Shown in pieces: positions 44,753-55,050 of a DNA stretch of 64,000 nt (its first letter is position 1; each line of letters opens with the position of its first letter). The DNA is from CBDCMJ01 sp965224325 (GTDB lineage Bacteria; Chloroflexota; Dehalococcoidia; Lucifugimonadales; UBA3495): assembly GCA_965224325.1 (NCBI GenBank), contig CBDCYT010000015.1, forward strand, positions 62,001 to 126,000, given 5' to 3'. Position numbers and translations under genes: made by a program. A model generated the notes under the pieces. The model was given only the letters and a program-made list of their open reading frames with translations. It ran no database searches and was not told the origin of the DNA.

Positions 44753-44759
44753 TTTTAAT

Positions 44760-46343
44760 ATGGTGCGACGTAATAACGGACGTGAACTAAATCCGGAAGA
44801 TTATCTGGACACGAATGAAGAAAGCGAAGAACCCGACCAGATCGTGGAAATATTCCGAGTGGTGAAGGAGTCTGGCGAAGAAGATGCCAGCGAGTCCAAC
44901 GGACTGGCTAGGCAGACTTCCGAGCTTGCGCTGGAGCAGAGTGAAGAGCAGTGGGAAGACTCGCCAACTGAGGCGAAATCCGCTGAGAGCCCGGCGGACG
45001 GGGCCGGGGAGTCTGGGCCTGAAGACTCGGATTGGGAACCCGAACCGGAGACCGTGGAGGTTCTGGATGACCCGGTCCGGATGTACCTGCGGGAGATAGG
45101 CCGTGTGCGCCTCTTGACCTCTATCGACGAGCGGACGTTGGCCCGCAAGATTGAGGGCGGTAAGCACTTGCAGGCGCTAAAGAAAGAATTGAGCGAGATG
45201 GACGGACGGCCGCCCCAGTCATGGGAGGTCACCTGCGCTTTATTGAGGCGGTTGGTGGATGCCTCACCCTTGATAGTGGCTCTCAGCAACCAGTTAGGTT
45301 TGCGTGGCAACCCTACTCTTTCGCAGGTCACGGATCATCCAAAGCTCAGGTCCGCTATCGACGCCGAGGTGTCCGTGGACCTGTTGGCCGCGGTGGCCGA
45401 GACCCTGGAGGAGATTCCGGAAACGGTCTACCGCCGGGTGATCAACCTTTCCCTCAGCAGTTGGCTTCTACCTCCCGACGCTATAGACGTGCTGGAGGAC
45501 TGCACCCTGACCGAGCTGGATGGGTCCTTGGACCAGCCCGGTTACCCTGGCCGCTACAAAGAGCTTCAGCAAATGGAGCCGCTGTTCCGCGCCTACTTTA
45601 GACGCATCGACGCAGAAGCCTCCCGGGCCCAGACGCATCTAACCGAAGCCAACCTGCGTTTGGTGGTTAGCGTCGCCAAAAAGTACATCGGCCGGGGCAT
45701 GGCTCTCTTGGACATGATACAGGAGGGTAACATCGGGTTGATCCGGGCGGTGGAGAAGTTCGATTATCGCAAGGGTTACAAGTTCAGCACCTACGCTACA
45801 TGGTGGATACGCCAGGCCATCACTAGGGCTATCGCCGATCAGGCGAGGACAATCCGTATTCCGGTCCACATGGTCGAGACTATAAACAAGCTGATGCGCC
45901 AGCACCGCCGGCTGTTGCAAGAGTATGGCAGGGAGCCCACGGCTGAGGAGATCGGTTTCGCCATGGAGATCGGTCCGGAAAAGGTAGAAGAGATCCTGAA
46001 AATTTCTCAGGAGCCGGTTTCCCTGGAAACACCCATCGGGGAGGAAGAAGACTCTCACCTTGGGGATTTTATCGAAGACCGCAACGCGCCCGCCCCTGCT
46101 GATGCTGCTTCCTTCCAGCTTTTGAAGGAACAGGTGGACGAAGTGCTCCATACGCTCACTGATCGGGAAGCGAGGGTGTTGCAACTCCGTTTCGGGTTGG
46201 AAGATGGCCGGAGCCGCACCTTGGAGGAGGTGGGCAGAGAGTTCGGGGTTACCCGTGAGCGCATCCGCCAGATAGAGGCCAAGGCGCTGCGCAAGCTGCG
46301 GCATCCCACCCGCTCACGGAAGCTCAAGGACTTTCTGGAGTAA
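44760..46343 (+). CDS. rpoD: Primary RNA polymerase sigma factor
   Basis: 527-residue sigma-70. Region 1.2 (DPVRMYLREIGRVRLLTSID), region 2 (NLRLVVSVAKKYIGRGMALL, DMIQEGNIGLIRAVEKFDY, KGYKFSTYATWWIRQAITR), region 3 (RIPVHMVETINKLMRQHRR) and region 4 (RTLEEVGREFGVTRERIRQI) are all intact, and it ends KLKDFLE. The first 100 residues are acidic and variable, region 1.1-like. Cotranscribed with dnaG. Confidence 0.95.
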   Translation: MVRRNNGRELNPEDYLDTNEESEEPDQIVEIFRVVKESGEEDASESNGLARQTSELALEQSEEQWEDSPTEAKSAESPADGAGESGPEDSDWEPEPETVEVLDDPVRMYLREIGRVRLLTSIDERTLARKIEGGKHLQALKKELSEMDGRPPQSWEVTCALLRRLVDASPLIVALSNQLGLRGNPTLSQVTDHPKLRSAIDAEVSVDLLAAVAETLEEIPETVYRRVINLSLSSWLLPPDAIDVLEDCTLTELDGSLDQPGYPGRYKELQQMEPLFRAYFRRIDAEASRAQTHLTEANLRLVVSVAKKYIGRGMALLDMIQEGNIGLIRAVEKFDYRKGYKFSTYATWWIRQAITRAIADQARTIRIPVHMVETINKLMRQHRRLLQEYGREPTAEEIGFAMEIGPEKVEEILKISQEPVSLETPIGEEEDSHLGDFIEDRNAPAPADAASFQLLKEQVDEVLHTLTDREARVLQLRFGLEDGRSRTLEEVGREFGVTRERIRQIEAKALRKLRHPTRSRKLKDFLE

Positions 46344-46488
46344 GCCCCCCGAATATCATCAGGGACGGATTCATATTCAGCTTCTACGGCCCCTGTCTCA
46401 AACTCGCTATTCGCGGCCTCGTAATTTATTGTATCTATAAAATGGGCGGTGATATACTCGGCATCAGTTCGATTCGGGAGGGGTCTAC

Positions 46489-46701
46489 GTGGAAGAGCGA
46501 ACAAGTCCCAAGTGTATGAAGTGTGAGCTGGGGCAGTTGGTTCCTTTATCAGACTATGGCGGGCAAGGGGCCGCAGTCCATTTCAAGGCTTGGGTATGTA
46601 TCAATCCCGATTGCGGTTTCAACCTAAAAATCCGCAATGGCGACATCTACGTGAACGAGCCAATAACCCCCGGTGGAATGAACGCTCCCCGGGTGCGTTA
46701 G
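46489..46701 (+). CDS. Small zinc-ribbon protein
   Basis: 70 residues with two Cys pairs, CMKCELGQLVPLSDYGGQG and VCINPDCGFNLKIRNGD, a typical stand-alone zinc ribbon. Start is GTG 46489 with GGAGGGG seven bases upstream. It lies between rpoD and the sortase gene, same direction. Function unknown. Confidence 0.75.
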   Translation: MEERTSPKCMKCELGQLVPLSDYGGQGAAVHFKAWVCINPDCGFNLKIRNGDIYVNEPITPGGMNAPRVR

Positions 46702-46843
46702 CGCACCGCATTTCGTACTCGCCCGGCGTCAACCTCATCGAGCATCCTCGCGGTAAGTGGGTGGTGAAGACGTGCGATGGGTCCGCCCTCTGAAGTGAAT
46801 CCACAGAGATTCGACTGCAATTATTTTAGGGTAGGGAGGTGGC

Positions 46844-47722
46844 ATGCAAGCTGGTTACGACTATCTATTGCTTCGGAGCCGCCTACAGCGGAGACTTTCC
46901 AGGTATCTAGGCATAGTCTGCATCAGTTTTGGCCTGCTGTTGCTGGCCGGAGGCGGAGCATACTACGCCTATGCCGCAAAGGCCCACTCCGACCTTGACG
47001 ACCTCAATGTAAACACTGTCGCCGCAGCTACTGAGCCGAGGGAAGCCACGTCAGCCGGTGGCAGTGCTGCACTAGAGCAGTCTACCGGGGCGCCGGCGCC
47101 CTTAGTTTCAGCTTCGGATAGCGTCGGACAGACGCCGCTGAAAGAAGCGCTCACCCCCGATGCTTCGAATCACCCATGGATCTACGATCCGTCCGCCTTC
47201 CATCAACAGGTGTTGGTTCGAGAGTTCACTCCCGTAGGAGCTGATGGCGTCTCCCAGGGTTCGGCGTTTGCCGCGGCAACCCGGATCATGGTGCCTTACG
47301 TGGGTATCGACTCCACCATTAAAGAGCTTGATATCATGGAATTAGGGGACAGCCGAGCCTACGAGACGCCGGACAAAGTAGTGGGGCACATTCCGGAAAC
47401 TGTCAATCCGGGGGAAGCAGGAAGCTCTTGGTTCTTTGGCCACACGGAGAGTCCTATCCAGGGCGAAGGTTCCGTATTTTTCAACCTGCGCCAAATTCCC
47501 GAAAAGCTCCGCGATGGCCAAGACGTGTTTATCATTACCGACAACGGCCACCGCGAATACCTGTACCGGGTCACCGCGTCCCAGGTGGTGCACCAGGATG
47601 ACTTGAGCCTGTACGATACTGGTGAGGCTACTATCCACTTGGTAGCGTGCGTTCCGCGGTGGGTGTACGACTACAGGCTGGTAATCAGCGGCGAGTTGAT
47701 GGCGCAGAAAATCAAGTCCTAG
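46844..47722 (+). CDS. Sortase (class D/E-like transpeptidase)
   Basis: 292-residue membrane-anchored cysteine transpeptidase. One N-terminal transmembrane segment (LGIVCISFGLLLLAGGGAYY), a Ser/Ala/Thr-rich linker, then the catalytic domain: active-site His in SWFFGHTESPIQGEG, Cys at about residue 269 in IHLVACVPRW and Arg in YDYRLVISG. The usual TLxTC motif appears as HLVAC. It would attach or crosslink surface proteins; no LPxTG substrate is encoded nearby. A strong GGGAGGTGGC precedes the ATG. Confidence 0.88.
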   Translation: MQAGYDYLLLRSRLQRRLSRYLGIVCISFGLLLLAGGGAYYAYAAKAHSDLDDLNVNTVAAATEPREATSAGGSAALEQSTGAPAPLVSASDSVGQTPLKEALTPDASNHPWIYDPSAFHQQVLVREFTPVGADGVSQGSAFAAATRIMVPYVGIDSTIKELDIMELGDSRAYETPDKVVGHIPETVNPGEAGSSWFFGHTESPIQGEGSVFFNLRQIPEKLRDGQDVFIITDNGHREYLYRVTASQVVHQDDLSLYDTGEATIHLVACVPRWVYDYRLVISGELMAQKIKS

Positions 47723-47795
47723 CCGGCAGGCCAGCGGCGGAAGTTCCTCCGCGCCGCCGAGCCTACGTCGCAACGCCAGGTTGAGGGCTTGACGC

Positions 47796-49019
47796 CTAGT
47801 TTTCGTTCTCGGCGCCGTTGGCGTCTATCCTGTTAATACGCAGCTTGCGGAGACGCCGCCCCAAGATCGAGACTACCTCAATGCGCAGGTGATCGGTAAC
47901 CACTACGTCGCCGACCTGGGGGATTTTGCCCAGGCTATGGTAGACAAACCCTCCCACTGTGTCCACGTCGGCACTCTCAATGCCGGTGCCAAATATTTCC
48001 TCCACGTTTTCCCGGTTAATTCCGGCGTCCACCAGGGCAGACCCGTCGGGCAACCGGACTACTGAAGCTTCCCGGGTCCGGGAAAATTCGTCCTCGATCT
48101 CGCCTACTATTTCCTCCAAAACATCTTCCAGAGTGACCAGGCCCTCCGTTCCGCCGTATTCGTCAACCACTATGGCCATCTGGACTCCCTTGTCTTGAAG
48201 CTCCTCCAGCAGGTCGTCCAGCCGTTTGGTCTCCGGAATGATGAAAGCTTGGCGTATCAGGGGATGAAGGCTCTTTTCCGAATTTTCGTTGACCATGGCC
48301 TCCATCACGTCTCTGGCGTGTACGACGCCGAGTATGCGGTCAATGGTCTCTTCATAGACCGGCAGGCGGCTGTGCCCTCCCTGGACCATTAGCTCGCAAA
48401 CTTGGGACAAGGTGGCATCGTTTTCCACGGCGATCATGTCTAGGCGGGGAGTCATGATCTCGCGGGCGGTGGTTAAGTCTAACCGCAGTATGGACCGAAG
48501 CATCTCCAGGTCCCGCTGGTCCAAGCTGACCAATTCCGCGGAGGTAATTTCCGGTTGTACACGGTCGGGAAAGCTGTCTTCGGATTGGTTTCCCTCTGCG
48601 CCATCTGGGCTGAGCTCGGTGTCTCCGGCCCGTGCTTGGCCGCTGGCCGCCGCCGGCCCCGAAATCCGTTGTCCCATGGCCCTTTGTAGTACACCCGGCA
48701 AAAGGAGCCGGCTTGCCAAGGTCAAGCCGGCGACGCGGTGCAGGGCCGCAAGAAAGATTAGTAAGCCCAACGCCAAGAAGGAAGCAGGCCACCAGCGGAC
48801 CGTTCCGGTGCTGTGGACCAGCGCCAGACCCGATAACGCCCCGGCGATCACACAAGCGGACTTTAGCCAGGGGACGCCGGCCGCGACCCAACGACGTGAC
48901 TTAGTATCTGAAAATTGGGCGCCTACAGACACGTCCGGGCGGTGGACCAAGCTCAGGTAGAAGTACAGGAGGAGGGATGCGGCGAAAACTAAGGCAGATG
49001 GTAAGCTGTCTGTATCCAA
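47796..49019 (-). CDS. CBS-domain/CorC_HlyC protein with membrane N-terminus (CNNM-like)
   Basis: 407 residues: an N-terminal region with about three hydrophobic segments, not a clear DUF21 domain, then a paired CBS module (IMTPRLDMIAVENDATLSQV, GVVHARDVMEAMVNE, VDEYGGTEGLVTLEDVLEEI) and the C-terminal CorC/HlyC fold (DTVGGFVYHSLGKIPQVGD). Relatives are Mg or Co efflux or metal-homeostasis proteins. The start is a TTG at 49019 with AAAGGTA upstream. Confidence 0.85.
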   Translation of the reverse strand: MDTDSLPSALVFAASLLLYFYLSLVHRPDVSVGAQFSDTKSRRWVAAGVPWLKSACVIAGALSGLALVHSTGTVRWWPASFLALGLLIFLAALHRVAGLTLASRLLLPGVLQRAMGQRISGPAAASGQARAGDTELSPDGAEGNQSEDSFPDRVQPEITSAELVSLDQRDLEMLRSILRLDLTTAREIMTPRLDMIAVENDATLSQVCELMVQGGHSRLPVYEETIDRILGVVHARDVMEAMVNENSEKSLHPLIRQAFIIPETKRLDDLLEELQDKGVQMAIVVDEYGGTEGLVTLEDVLEEIVGEIEDEFSRTREASVVRLPDGSALVDAGINRENVEEIFGTGIESADVDTVGGFVYHSLGKIPQVGDVVVTDHLRIEVVSILGRRLRKLRINRIDANGAENEN

Positions 49020-49083
49020 TACCTTTACCCTTACGGGCAGTGGCAGCCGCGGAGAGGCATTTTGTCAGTGATAGGTTAATTAG

Positions 49084-50442
49084 TCAGGCGGCTTCTGGCT
49101 TCCTCGCCATCATTCTAGCAGGAACGCCAACTACTAGTCTACCCGGAGGCACGTCGCCGGTCACCACGGATCCTGCGCCTGTAACGGCATCGGCTCCCAC
49201 CGTAACGGGCGCCACCAGCATGGTGTCGCAGCCCACAAACGCGCCTGCCTCAATCGCGGTGCGGTGCTTCTCCCGGCCGTCGTAGTTACAGGTGACCACA
49301 CCGGCCCCCAGGTTCACCTTCGCCCCGACGGATGCATCGCCGACGTAGCCGAAATGGCCCATTAGCGCTCCTGACGCCAGCCTGCTTTCCTTGATCTCAG
49401 CAAAGTTGCCCACGTGCACTCCGGACTCCAGATACGCTCCGGACCGGAGGTGGCTGAAGGGCCCAATATCCACGTCGTCTTCCATGGTAGCTTCTTCCAG
49501 CATGGACGCGGTGACGCGGCACCGGCTGCCTACTTGGGAATCCCGCACCACCGATCCAGGTCCGATCTCGCTGGCTTCACCTACGGCAGTGCGGCCCAAG
49601 AGCATGGTGTTGGGCAAGAGCACAGTGTCCCTGCCTATGGACACTTCAGCGTCGATGAACACGGAATCCGGGTCTATCATGGTCACGCCATTGAGCATCC
49701 ACTGGCGCCTGATGCGCTGACGCAGCAAGCTTTCGACTTGGGCCAACTGAACGCGATTGTTGACTCCTGTGAGCTCGGCAGGCTCTTCTGTCGCTATCCC
49801 GTTCACCTTGGCCCCTTCCTTTGCACCAATAGAAACCAGCGAAGTGATGTACCGCTCCCCCTTCCCACCCGGCTCAATGCGCCCCAAATGGTCCCATAAC
49901 CACGGGGCTGCAAAGCAGTAGACCCCGCCGTTGATCTCTCCGGGCCTATCGCCAGGGTCTTCTGTCTCTGCAGCTTCAACGATACTGGTCACCTGCCCCG
50001 ACTCGTCGCGCAGCACGCGGCCGAAATCGCCCACCGACGGAGTGTTGCCAACGAGAATGCTCATGGGACCGGAGGAGCTCTGGTGAGAAACTACCAACTC
50101 CCTGACCGCGCTCGCTTGCAGCAGCGGGGAATCGGCGCCCACCACTAGCACGTTCTCGGCGCTTCCCCGGAGTGACTCCGTCGTCCGCGCCAGGGCGTCC
50201 CCCGTGCCTAGAGGCGAGGGTTGGAACACGTACTCGACCTCGTCCCCAAGTAGTTCCCGCACCGCTGGGCCGCTGGCTGGGGACACAACCACCACTATCC
50301 GGTCCAGGCCTGCCTGTTGCAGCAGCTCCACCGGGTAACGCACCATCTCTTTGCCGCAGACTCGATGCAGCACCTTGGGTATGCTGGACTTCATTCTTTC
50401 GCCCATGCCGGCCGCCAGTATCACTCCGGCCCATTGATCCAT
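49084..50442 (-). CDS. glmU: Bifunctional GlcNAc-1-P uridylyltransferase / GlcN-1-P acetyltransferase
   Basis: 452 residues; makes UDP-GlcNAc for peptidoglycan and other surface polymers. N-terminal nucleotidyltransferase motif VILAAGMGERMKSSIPKVLH, then the left-handed beta-helix hexapeptide domain (PNTMLLGRTAVGEASEIGPG, MGHFGYVGDASVGAKVNLGA, GVVTCNYDGREKHRT). Complete and typical length. Upstream, on the other side, lies a gene-free stretch. Confidence 0.95.
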   Translation of the reverse strand: MDQWAGVILAAGMGERMKSSIPKVLHRVCGKEMVRYPVELLQQAGLDRIVVVVSPASGPAVRELLGDEVEYVFQPSPLGTGDALARTTESLRGSAENVLVVGADSPLLQASAVRELVVSHQSSSGPMSILVGNTPSVGDFGRVLRDESGQVTSIVEAAETEDPGDRPGEINGGVYCFAAPWLWDHLGRIEPGGKGERYITSLVSIGAKEGAKVNGIATEEPAELTGVNNRVQLAQVESLLRQRIRRQWMLNGVTMIDPDSVFIDAEVSIGRDTVLLPNTMLLGRTAVGEASEIGPGSVVRDSQVGSRCRVTASMLEEATMEDDVDIGPFSHLRSGAYLESGVHVGNFAEIKESRLASGALMGHFGYVGDASVGAKVNLGAGVVTCNYDGREKHRTAIEAGAFVGCDTMLVAPVTVGADAVTGAGSVVTGDVPPGRLVVGVPARMMARKPEAA

Positions 50443-51052
50443 CAGGACACCTCTTGACGTGTCTCCGGTTGGCCCGCGCCGTCCGGACGAGAGCGGTGCA
50501 TACCGAAGAGCCAGATTTGGTGCGTCGCCACCCGGTGATTATACTAGCGGCGAGAGACAGCCGCCTTTAAAATCGAGGCTTTTTAATTGTCGAGAGTTGC
50601 CGGAGGGTCAGTTCGTGGTGAGTTTGTCGAGCCATTGGCCCTCGGCCCTCCGACAGGCCCAGGGTGAACGGAAAGCAAAGGGTATTGCGACTACTATAAA
50701 GAAGCCGCCCTTAAAACTATCACCGTTGACAAGGAGAGTGCACGGGGGCAAAATGGCCTGAACTCAGCCAGCTTGTCCGTGTCGGGTCACCGCAGGCCCG
50801 AGGAGCCCGTCGGCTTGGAAAAATGCAGGCTTCCTCCCTCTCCGCTATGAAACAGGCTCTCGCGGTCACGTCCCTTCGGACCAGCCGCCCGCTGGCCGCC
50901 GATCTGGGAGCTGCGTGCAACCTCAATCTCGGACAACCGGGATGGGATCTACACTACCTAAGACATAGCATGGCCGCGTCTGGCCATAAATACCACTTGA
51001 GACGAAGGTTAGGCGTATCACCATCAGTTTATCAACCGGCGGAGTATACATA
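50443..51052. other. Gene-free stretch with a repeat-derived palindrome
   Basis: No gene is seen. At about 50612-50675 GTTCGTGGTGAGTTTGTCGA and, 15 bases on, CCTCCGACAGGCCCAGGG-TGAACGG form a long imperfect palindrome of the widespread TTCGACAGGCTCAGGGTGAA repeat type. The rest shows no feature. Confidence 0.6.
50612..50675. repeat. Degenerate copy of the GTTCGTGGTGAGCTTGTCGA palindromic repeat
   Basis: The two arms are imperfect (GAGTTTGTCGAGCC; GGCCCTCCGACAGGCCCAGG). I recognise the repeat from many unrelated genomes; here it is single and eroded. Confidence 0.6.
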
Positions 51053-52408
51053 ATGCCAGAACTATTCGACCTCGGTGTGACCCAAGCTGCACAGCTCATC
51101 CGGGAGCGGCAGCTCTCCCCTGTGGAGTTGCTGGAGTCGCTGCTCAGCCGTATGGACAGCCTAGAACCCAATCTCAAGGCGTGGGTCTACTGTGATAGAG
51201 ATGCTGTGCGTTCCGAGGCGCAACGGAAAACGGAAGAGTTAGCCACTGGGGCGACGGTTGGACCACTTCACGGGGTGCCCGTTGGCCTGAAGGACATTTA
51301 CTATACCGCCGGCATTCCAACCACCGCCTGCTCCAAGGTATACGCGGGTTACGTTCCCGAGTACGACGCCACCACCGTGACTGCCATGAAGCAGGCCGGC
51401 GCGATCATGCTGGGGAAGACCGTAACCACAGAGTTTGCCTGCATGGACCCTTCACCCACGCTGAATCCTTGGAATCCGGCCCACACGCCAGGCGGCTCCA
51501 GCAGCGGCTCGGCGGTGGCGGTAGCTACTGGCATGTGCCCCGCGGCCATGGGTTCGCAGACCGTGGGCTCGGTGCTCCGTCCGGCTTCCTACAATGGGGT
51601 AGTAGGCTTCAAGCCCACCTACGGGCGGGTTAGCCGCCACGGCCTGATTCCCGTTAGCTGGTCGCTCGACACCGTGGGTTGGATGACCCGCAGCGTGGCT
51701 GACGCCGCCCTGCTATTGCAGGTTATGGCGGGGCCGGACCCTCAGGACTCGGTGGCCTCCCGCCACGAAATCTCCGACTATTTGGGTGGGCTGGAAGCCG
51801 TACCGCCGCCGGTCATCGGCCTGGTCCGCCGGTTTTTCCTAGATCATTCCGACCAGGAGACCCAGCAGCACGTCGACGGGATTATCGATGCGTTGACCCG
51901 GGCCGGAGCGACGGTCACAGAGGTTGACCTGCCCGACAGCATCGATACGGCCATAGAGGACCAGCGGACTATCATGGCCGTTGAAGCCGCCGCTTTTCAT
52001 CAGCCCATGTACCAACGGCAGGCCGAGGACTATCAGCCCCTACTGCGGGCAATGCTCGGGCGGGGTCTCAATATCGACGCCGTGACTTACTCCCGGGCGC
52101 AGGAACGCCGAAGGGGCTTTATTACCGACATGCGACTGCTGGCAGAAAAGGCGGACATTCTGCTTACTCCGTCTACTCCGACCCCGGCCCAGGCCGACTT
52201 GACCAACACCGGCAACACCATGTTTCAAGGACCCTGGACATCCTGCGGCCTTCCGGCCATCACGGTTCCGTCGGGGTTGGCGGCTTCCGGATTGCCTCTA
52301 GGAATTCAATTGATTGCTGCCCCATTTGAGGAGGCTCGGCTGTTCGCGGCGGCCCGCTGGTGCGAATCGGTCCTGGACGTGAGCTTGTCTCCGCCGGTGG
52401 ATGGATAA
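51053..52408 (+). CDS. Amidase (amidase-signature family)
   Basis: 451-residue amide hydrolase with the Ser-Ser-Lys triad: Lys in GVPVGLKDIYYTAG, cis-Ser in TPGGSSSGSAVAVATGMCP, and the catalytic Ser in the loop MGSQTVGSVLRPASYNGVVG (QTxGS in place of DTGGS, with GS-V as variation). The fold and length match GatA/indoleacetamide hydrolase-type enzymes; substrate unknown. IS630 copy 1 begins 3 bases after its stop. Confidence 0.9.
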   Translation: MPELFDLGVTQAAQLIRERQLSPVELLESLLSRMDSLEPNLKAWVYCDRDAVRSEAQRKTEELATGATVGPLHGVPVGLKDIYYTAGIPTTACSKVYAGYVPEYDATTVTAMKQAGAIMLGKTVTTEFACMDPSPTLNPWNPAHTPGGSSSGSAVAVATGMCPAAMGSQTVGSVLRPASYNGVVGFKPTYGRVSRHGLIPVSWSLDTVGWMTRSVADAALLLQVMAGPDPQDSVASRHEISDYLGGLEAVPPPVIGLVRRFFLDHSDQETQQHVDGIIDALTRAGATVTEVDLPDSIDTAIEDQRTIMAVEAAAFHQPMYQRQAEDYQPLLRAMLGRGLNIDAVTYSRAQERRRGFITDMRLLAEKADILLTPSTPTPAQADLTNTGNTMFQGPWTSCGLPAITVPSGLAASGLPLGIQLIAAPFEEARLFAAARWCESVLDVSLSPPVDG

Positions 52409-52410
52409 CA

Positions 52411-53651
52411 CTAAACCAAAGCCAAGGTGAAACCCGCATTTGGGTCGGCTAGAATCAGGGAGGCATAGCGTCAGGACTGGGAGCAGACTGAGTGGGGATG
52501 GTGATGGGTATGAGGGGGATAAGGCCGGACTTGGAGGGGTGGCAGTTGGACTTGGCTAGTGTGCGCAGCAGGATGTACCTAGCGCCGACACCCCTGGAGA
52601 GAGAACGGTGGCACGCACTGTGGCTCCTGTGCCGGGGCCTGACCGCCTCGGGCACCGCCCAGGCACTGGGCCGGGATGCTCACACCATCGGCAGATGGGC
52701 CGCCGCCTTCGGCGAGGGAGGGCCTGCAGCCTTGATATTCGAGCAGACCGGGGGTTCCCCCCCGCACTTGGCGAGACGCAACAGGCGGAGTTGACGGGGG
52801 CAGTGCAGGAGTTGCCCGAGATGTCGGGCATAGAAATGGCCAACTGGAACTGGAAAGTGGTGCGGCAGTTTGTCTCGAAGCGTTTCGGCATTGGCCTGAG
52901 CCGCAGCACTTGCCTGAACTATCTGCACCGCTTGGGGTTTGTCCTGAAGCGTCCCAAGAAGCGTCTGGTCAAGGCAGATGAGCAGAAGCGGGAGGCCTTC
53001 GTGGCGGAGTACGCCACCCTGTCGGACGAGGCGTGGCGTACGGGAGCGAAGATATTCTTCGCCGACGAGGCCCATTTCCGGGCCGATGCCGAACTGAGAG
53101 GCAAATGGGTGCTAAAGGGAGAGCCGGCCTTGGTGGACTCGACCAGCCCGAGCTATGGCGAAAAGGCCAGCTACTACTCGGCAGTGTGCCTGGAGACCGG
53201 TGAGGTGGAGTGGATGGACCTGGAGGGGAACAGCAACTCCGGAACCTCGGCTGCCTTCCTGGAGCGGTTGCGGCAGAGGCACTCCGGGCCGCTCAACGTG
53301 ATTTGGGACAACGCGCCGGCGCACCGCGGCGAGGCGGTGCGTGAGTATCTGCGGACGCCGGGCTTGGGGCTGCGGCTGATGAACCTGCCGGGCTACAGCC
53401 CGGACTTCAACGCCGATGAGGCCATCTGGGGCTGGGCGAGAGAGGAAGCCACCGGAAACCTGTGCTTGGGAACCAAGGCCCTGGTAAAGGAGAGGGTCGG
53501 GAATTTCCTCTGCGGGCTGTCCATCCGGAAAGACGAGGTCAAGGGCCGCTGCCGCACCGTCCTACAATCAAAGGCCGAAGGATTTCTGCGAGAATCCCAG
53601 CCCAATCACCGATGTATTGTAAATGCACATCCCACCTTGGCTTTGGTTTAG
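52411..53651 (+). mobile_element. IS630-family insertion sequence, copy 1 (1241 bp)
   Basis: Perfect 19-base terminal inverted repeats, CTAAACCAAAGCCAAGGTG at 52411-52429 and its complement at 53633-53651. As in Tc1/mariner-type elements the target is TA, included in C-TA-AACC and GGTT-TA-G. The restored site is AACACTAGTACAAC. It is colinear with copy 2 (60667-61907; constant offset 8256) and both encode the same protein. Confidence 0.93.
52492..53651 (+). CDS. IS630 transposase made by -1 frameshift, copy 1
   Basis: First frame (52492-52794) encodes the HTH half, ending in LIFEQTGGSPPHLARR. At a run of seven C around 52757-52763 a -1 slip joins it to the second frame (PPALGETQQAELTGAVQEL), which carries the DDE catalytic core: Asp in FFADEAHFRADAE, Asp in VIWDNAPAHRGEAV, Glu in YSPDFNADEAIWGWA. 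The stop lies inside the right inverted repeat. Programmed frameshifting at such a tract is common in IS630 elements; here it is inferred. Confidence 0.88.
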
Positions 53652-53778
53652 TACAACATTAGAGCTTACGTAAGAGTTTGCGTAGGGGAGTTTGCCACAG
53701 GGTCCTCCCGTAATGCCGGGCTAACACGTGTGCCGGGAGTGACGCCAACAACCAGAATCGAGATAAAGGAGAAATGAG

Positions 53779-54732
53779 ATGGCCCAAGCAAACATTCCGT
53801 CTGAAGATGAGGTACTCGGATACTTCAAGTCCTTTTCCAACTGGGGCCGCTGGGGCGCCGAGGACCAACTGGGAGCACCCAACCTGATTACTCCCGCCAA
53901 GACTAAACAAGCAATCGGACTGGTGGAGGATGGCGTCAGGGTTTCTATGGCCCGGACCGTCAGCTTTGAAGCCAGCCCCGACTCACCCCACCCACCCATG
54001 CATTTTATGGTGGAAAGTGGAGATGGTTGGGACAGTGCAGGAAAAGTCACCACCTTCCCCTTTGCGGCCTCACTGGACTATTTTGGAATGATATTCCACG
54101 GACACACCATCACCCACTTGGATAGCCTGGCCCACTTCTTCTGGGAGGGCAAGACCTACAATGGCTTTCCCGCCAATATGGTGTCTACTAACGTGGGAGC
54201 CACCTTCGGCTCGGTGGAGGAAGCCAAGAACGGCATGATTACCCGGGGCGTACTGGTGGACGTGCCCATGGTCCGTGGCATCGACTGGGTTGAGCGCGGC
54301 GAGGGCGTAATCATCGACGATATTCTGGCCGCGGAAGAACGGTGCGGATTCAAGGTGGGAGAAGGCGATCTATTGCTGGTGCGCACCGGCCAACTGCACC
54401 GGCGCAATGTAGAGGGCGCGTCGGACCCCGGAGTCGTTGGGTCGACTGCATGCCAGGCCAATTGTTTACCCCTGTTCTACGAGCGAAACATAGCTATGCT
54501 GGGATCGGACACCGGCAACGATATTTTCCCGCCCCAGTACACCAAAGCGCCTCTTCCCATACACCAAGTAGGTATCACGGCAATGGGCCTGTGGATGTTG
54601 GATAATGCTAACCTGGAGGACGTGGCCCAAGAATGCCGCCAGCGAAACCGCTGGGAGTTCATGGTGTCCATCGGTCCCTTGCGGCTGCACAACACCACCG
54701 GGTCGCCGGTTAACCCCATAGCAGTGTTTTAG
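53779..54732 (+). CDS. Cyclase/kynurenine formamidase-like hydrolase
   Basis: 317-residue metal-dependent hydrolase of the cyclase family. It contains the metal motif FHGHTITHLDSLAHFFWEGK (HxGxHxDxxxHF), DVPMVRGIDWVERGEGVI and LLVRTGQLHRR, close to fungal/bacterial polyketide cyclases and kynurenine formamidase. Strong AAAGGAG ribosome site. It was likely cotranscribed with the amidase before IS630 insertion. Confidence 0.88.
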   Translation: MAQANIPSEDEVLGYFKSFSNWGRWGAEDQLGAPNLITPAKTKQAIGLVEDGVRVSMARTVSFEASPDSPHPPMHFMVESGDGWDSAGKVTTFPFAASLDYFGMIFHGHTITHLDSLAHFFWEGKTYNGFPANMVSTNVGATFGSVEEAKNGMITRGVLVDVPMVRGIDWVERGEGVIIDDILAAEERCGFKVGEGDLLLVRTGQLHRRNVEGASDPGVVGSTACQANCLPLFYERNIAMLGSDTGNDIFPPQYTKAPLPIHQVGITAMGLWMLDNANLEDVAQECRQRNRWEFMVSIGPLRLHNTTGSPVNPIAVF

Positions 54733-54880
54733 CGAACTCCGCGGGCGATACGCCAACACATCTTTCGTGTCCCGAGGCTCCTTGGATCCAGTGCCAGCCC
54801 CGCACCCTTCAAGGATTTCCCGAAGGCCGGATTCTCTAAAGCCGGATTCTCCTAAAGCCGGAGTCCCTTAAGAAAAGAAT

Positions 54881-54907
54881 GCCCGGTTAGGTCCAACCTA
54901 ACCGGGC
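54881..54907. terminator. Bidirectional terminator hairpin
   Basis: GCCCGGTTAGG and CCTAACCGGGC pair perfectly over 11 bp around a TCCAA loop. On the minus strand it is followed by ATTCTTTTCTT, so it ends the flavin-reductase transcript; on the plus strand it follows the cyclase gene by 150 bases. Confidence 0.75.
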
Positions 54908-55050
54908 TCAACGGCGCCGCTCCCTCCTGTTAGGTGTAGGCCTTAGAGACGCCGGGAGTCGCCGTTATGATGGCCGCCACCGCTCTCTCCCCTTCGACCA
55001 GGGGCCGGCGGAGGCTCTCCACTCACCCCGGACCGGCTTGGTCTATCTTG

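Noticed and set aside
54800..54880. GGATTCTC-TAAAGCCGGA direct repeats before the terminator
   Set aside because: Two short repeats only; no structure or function inferred beyond slippage.
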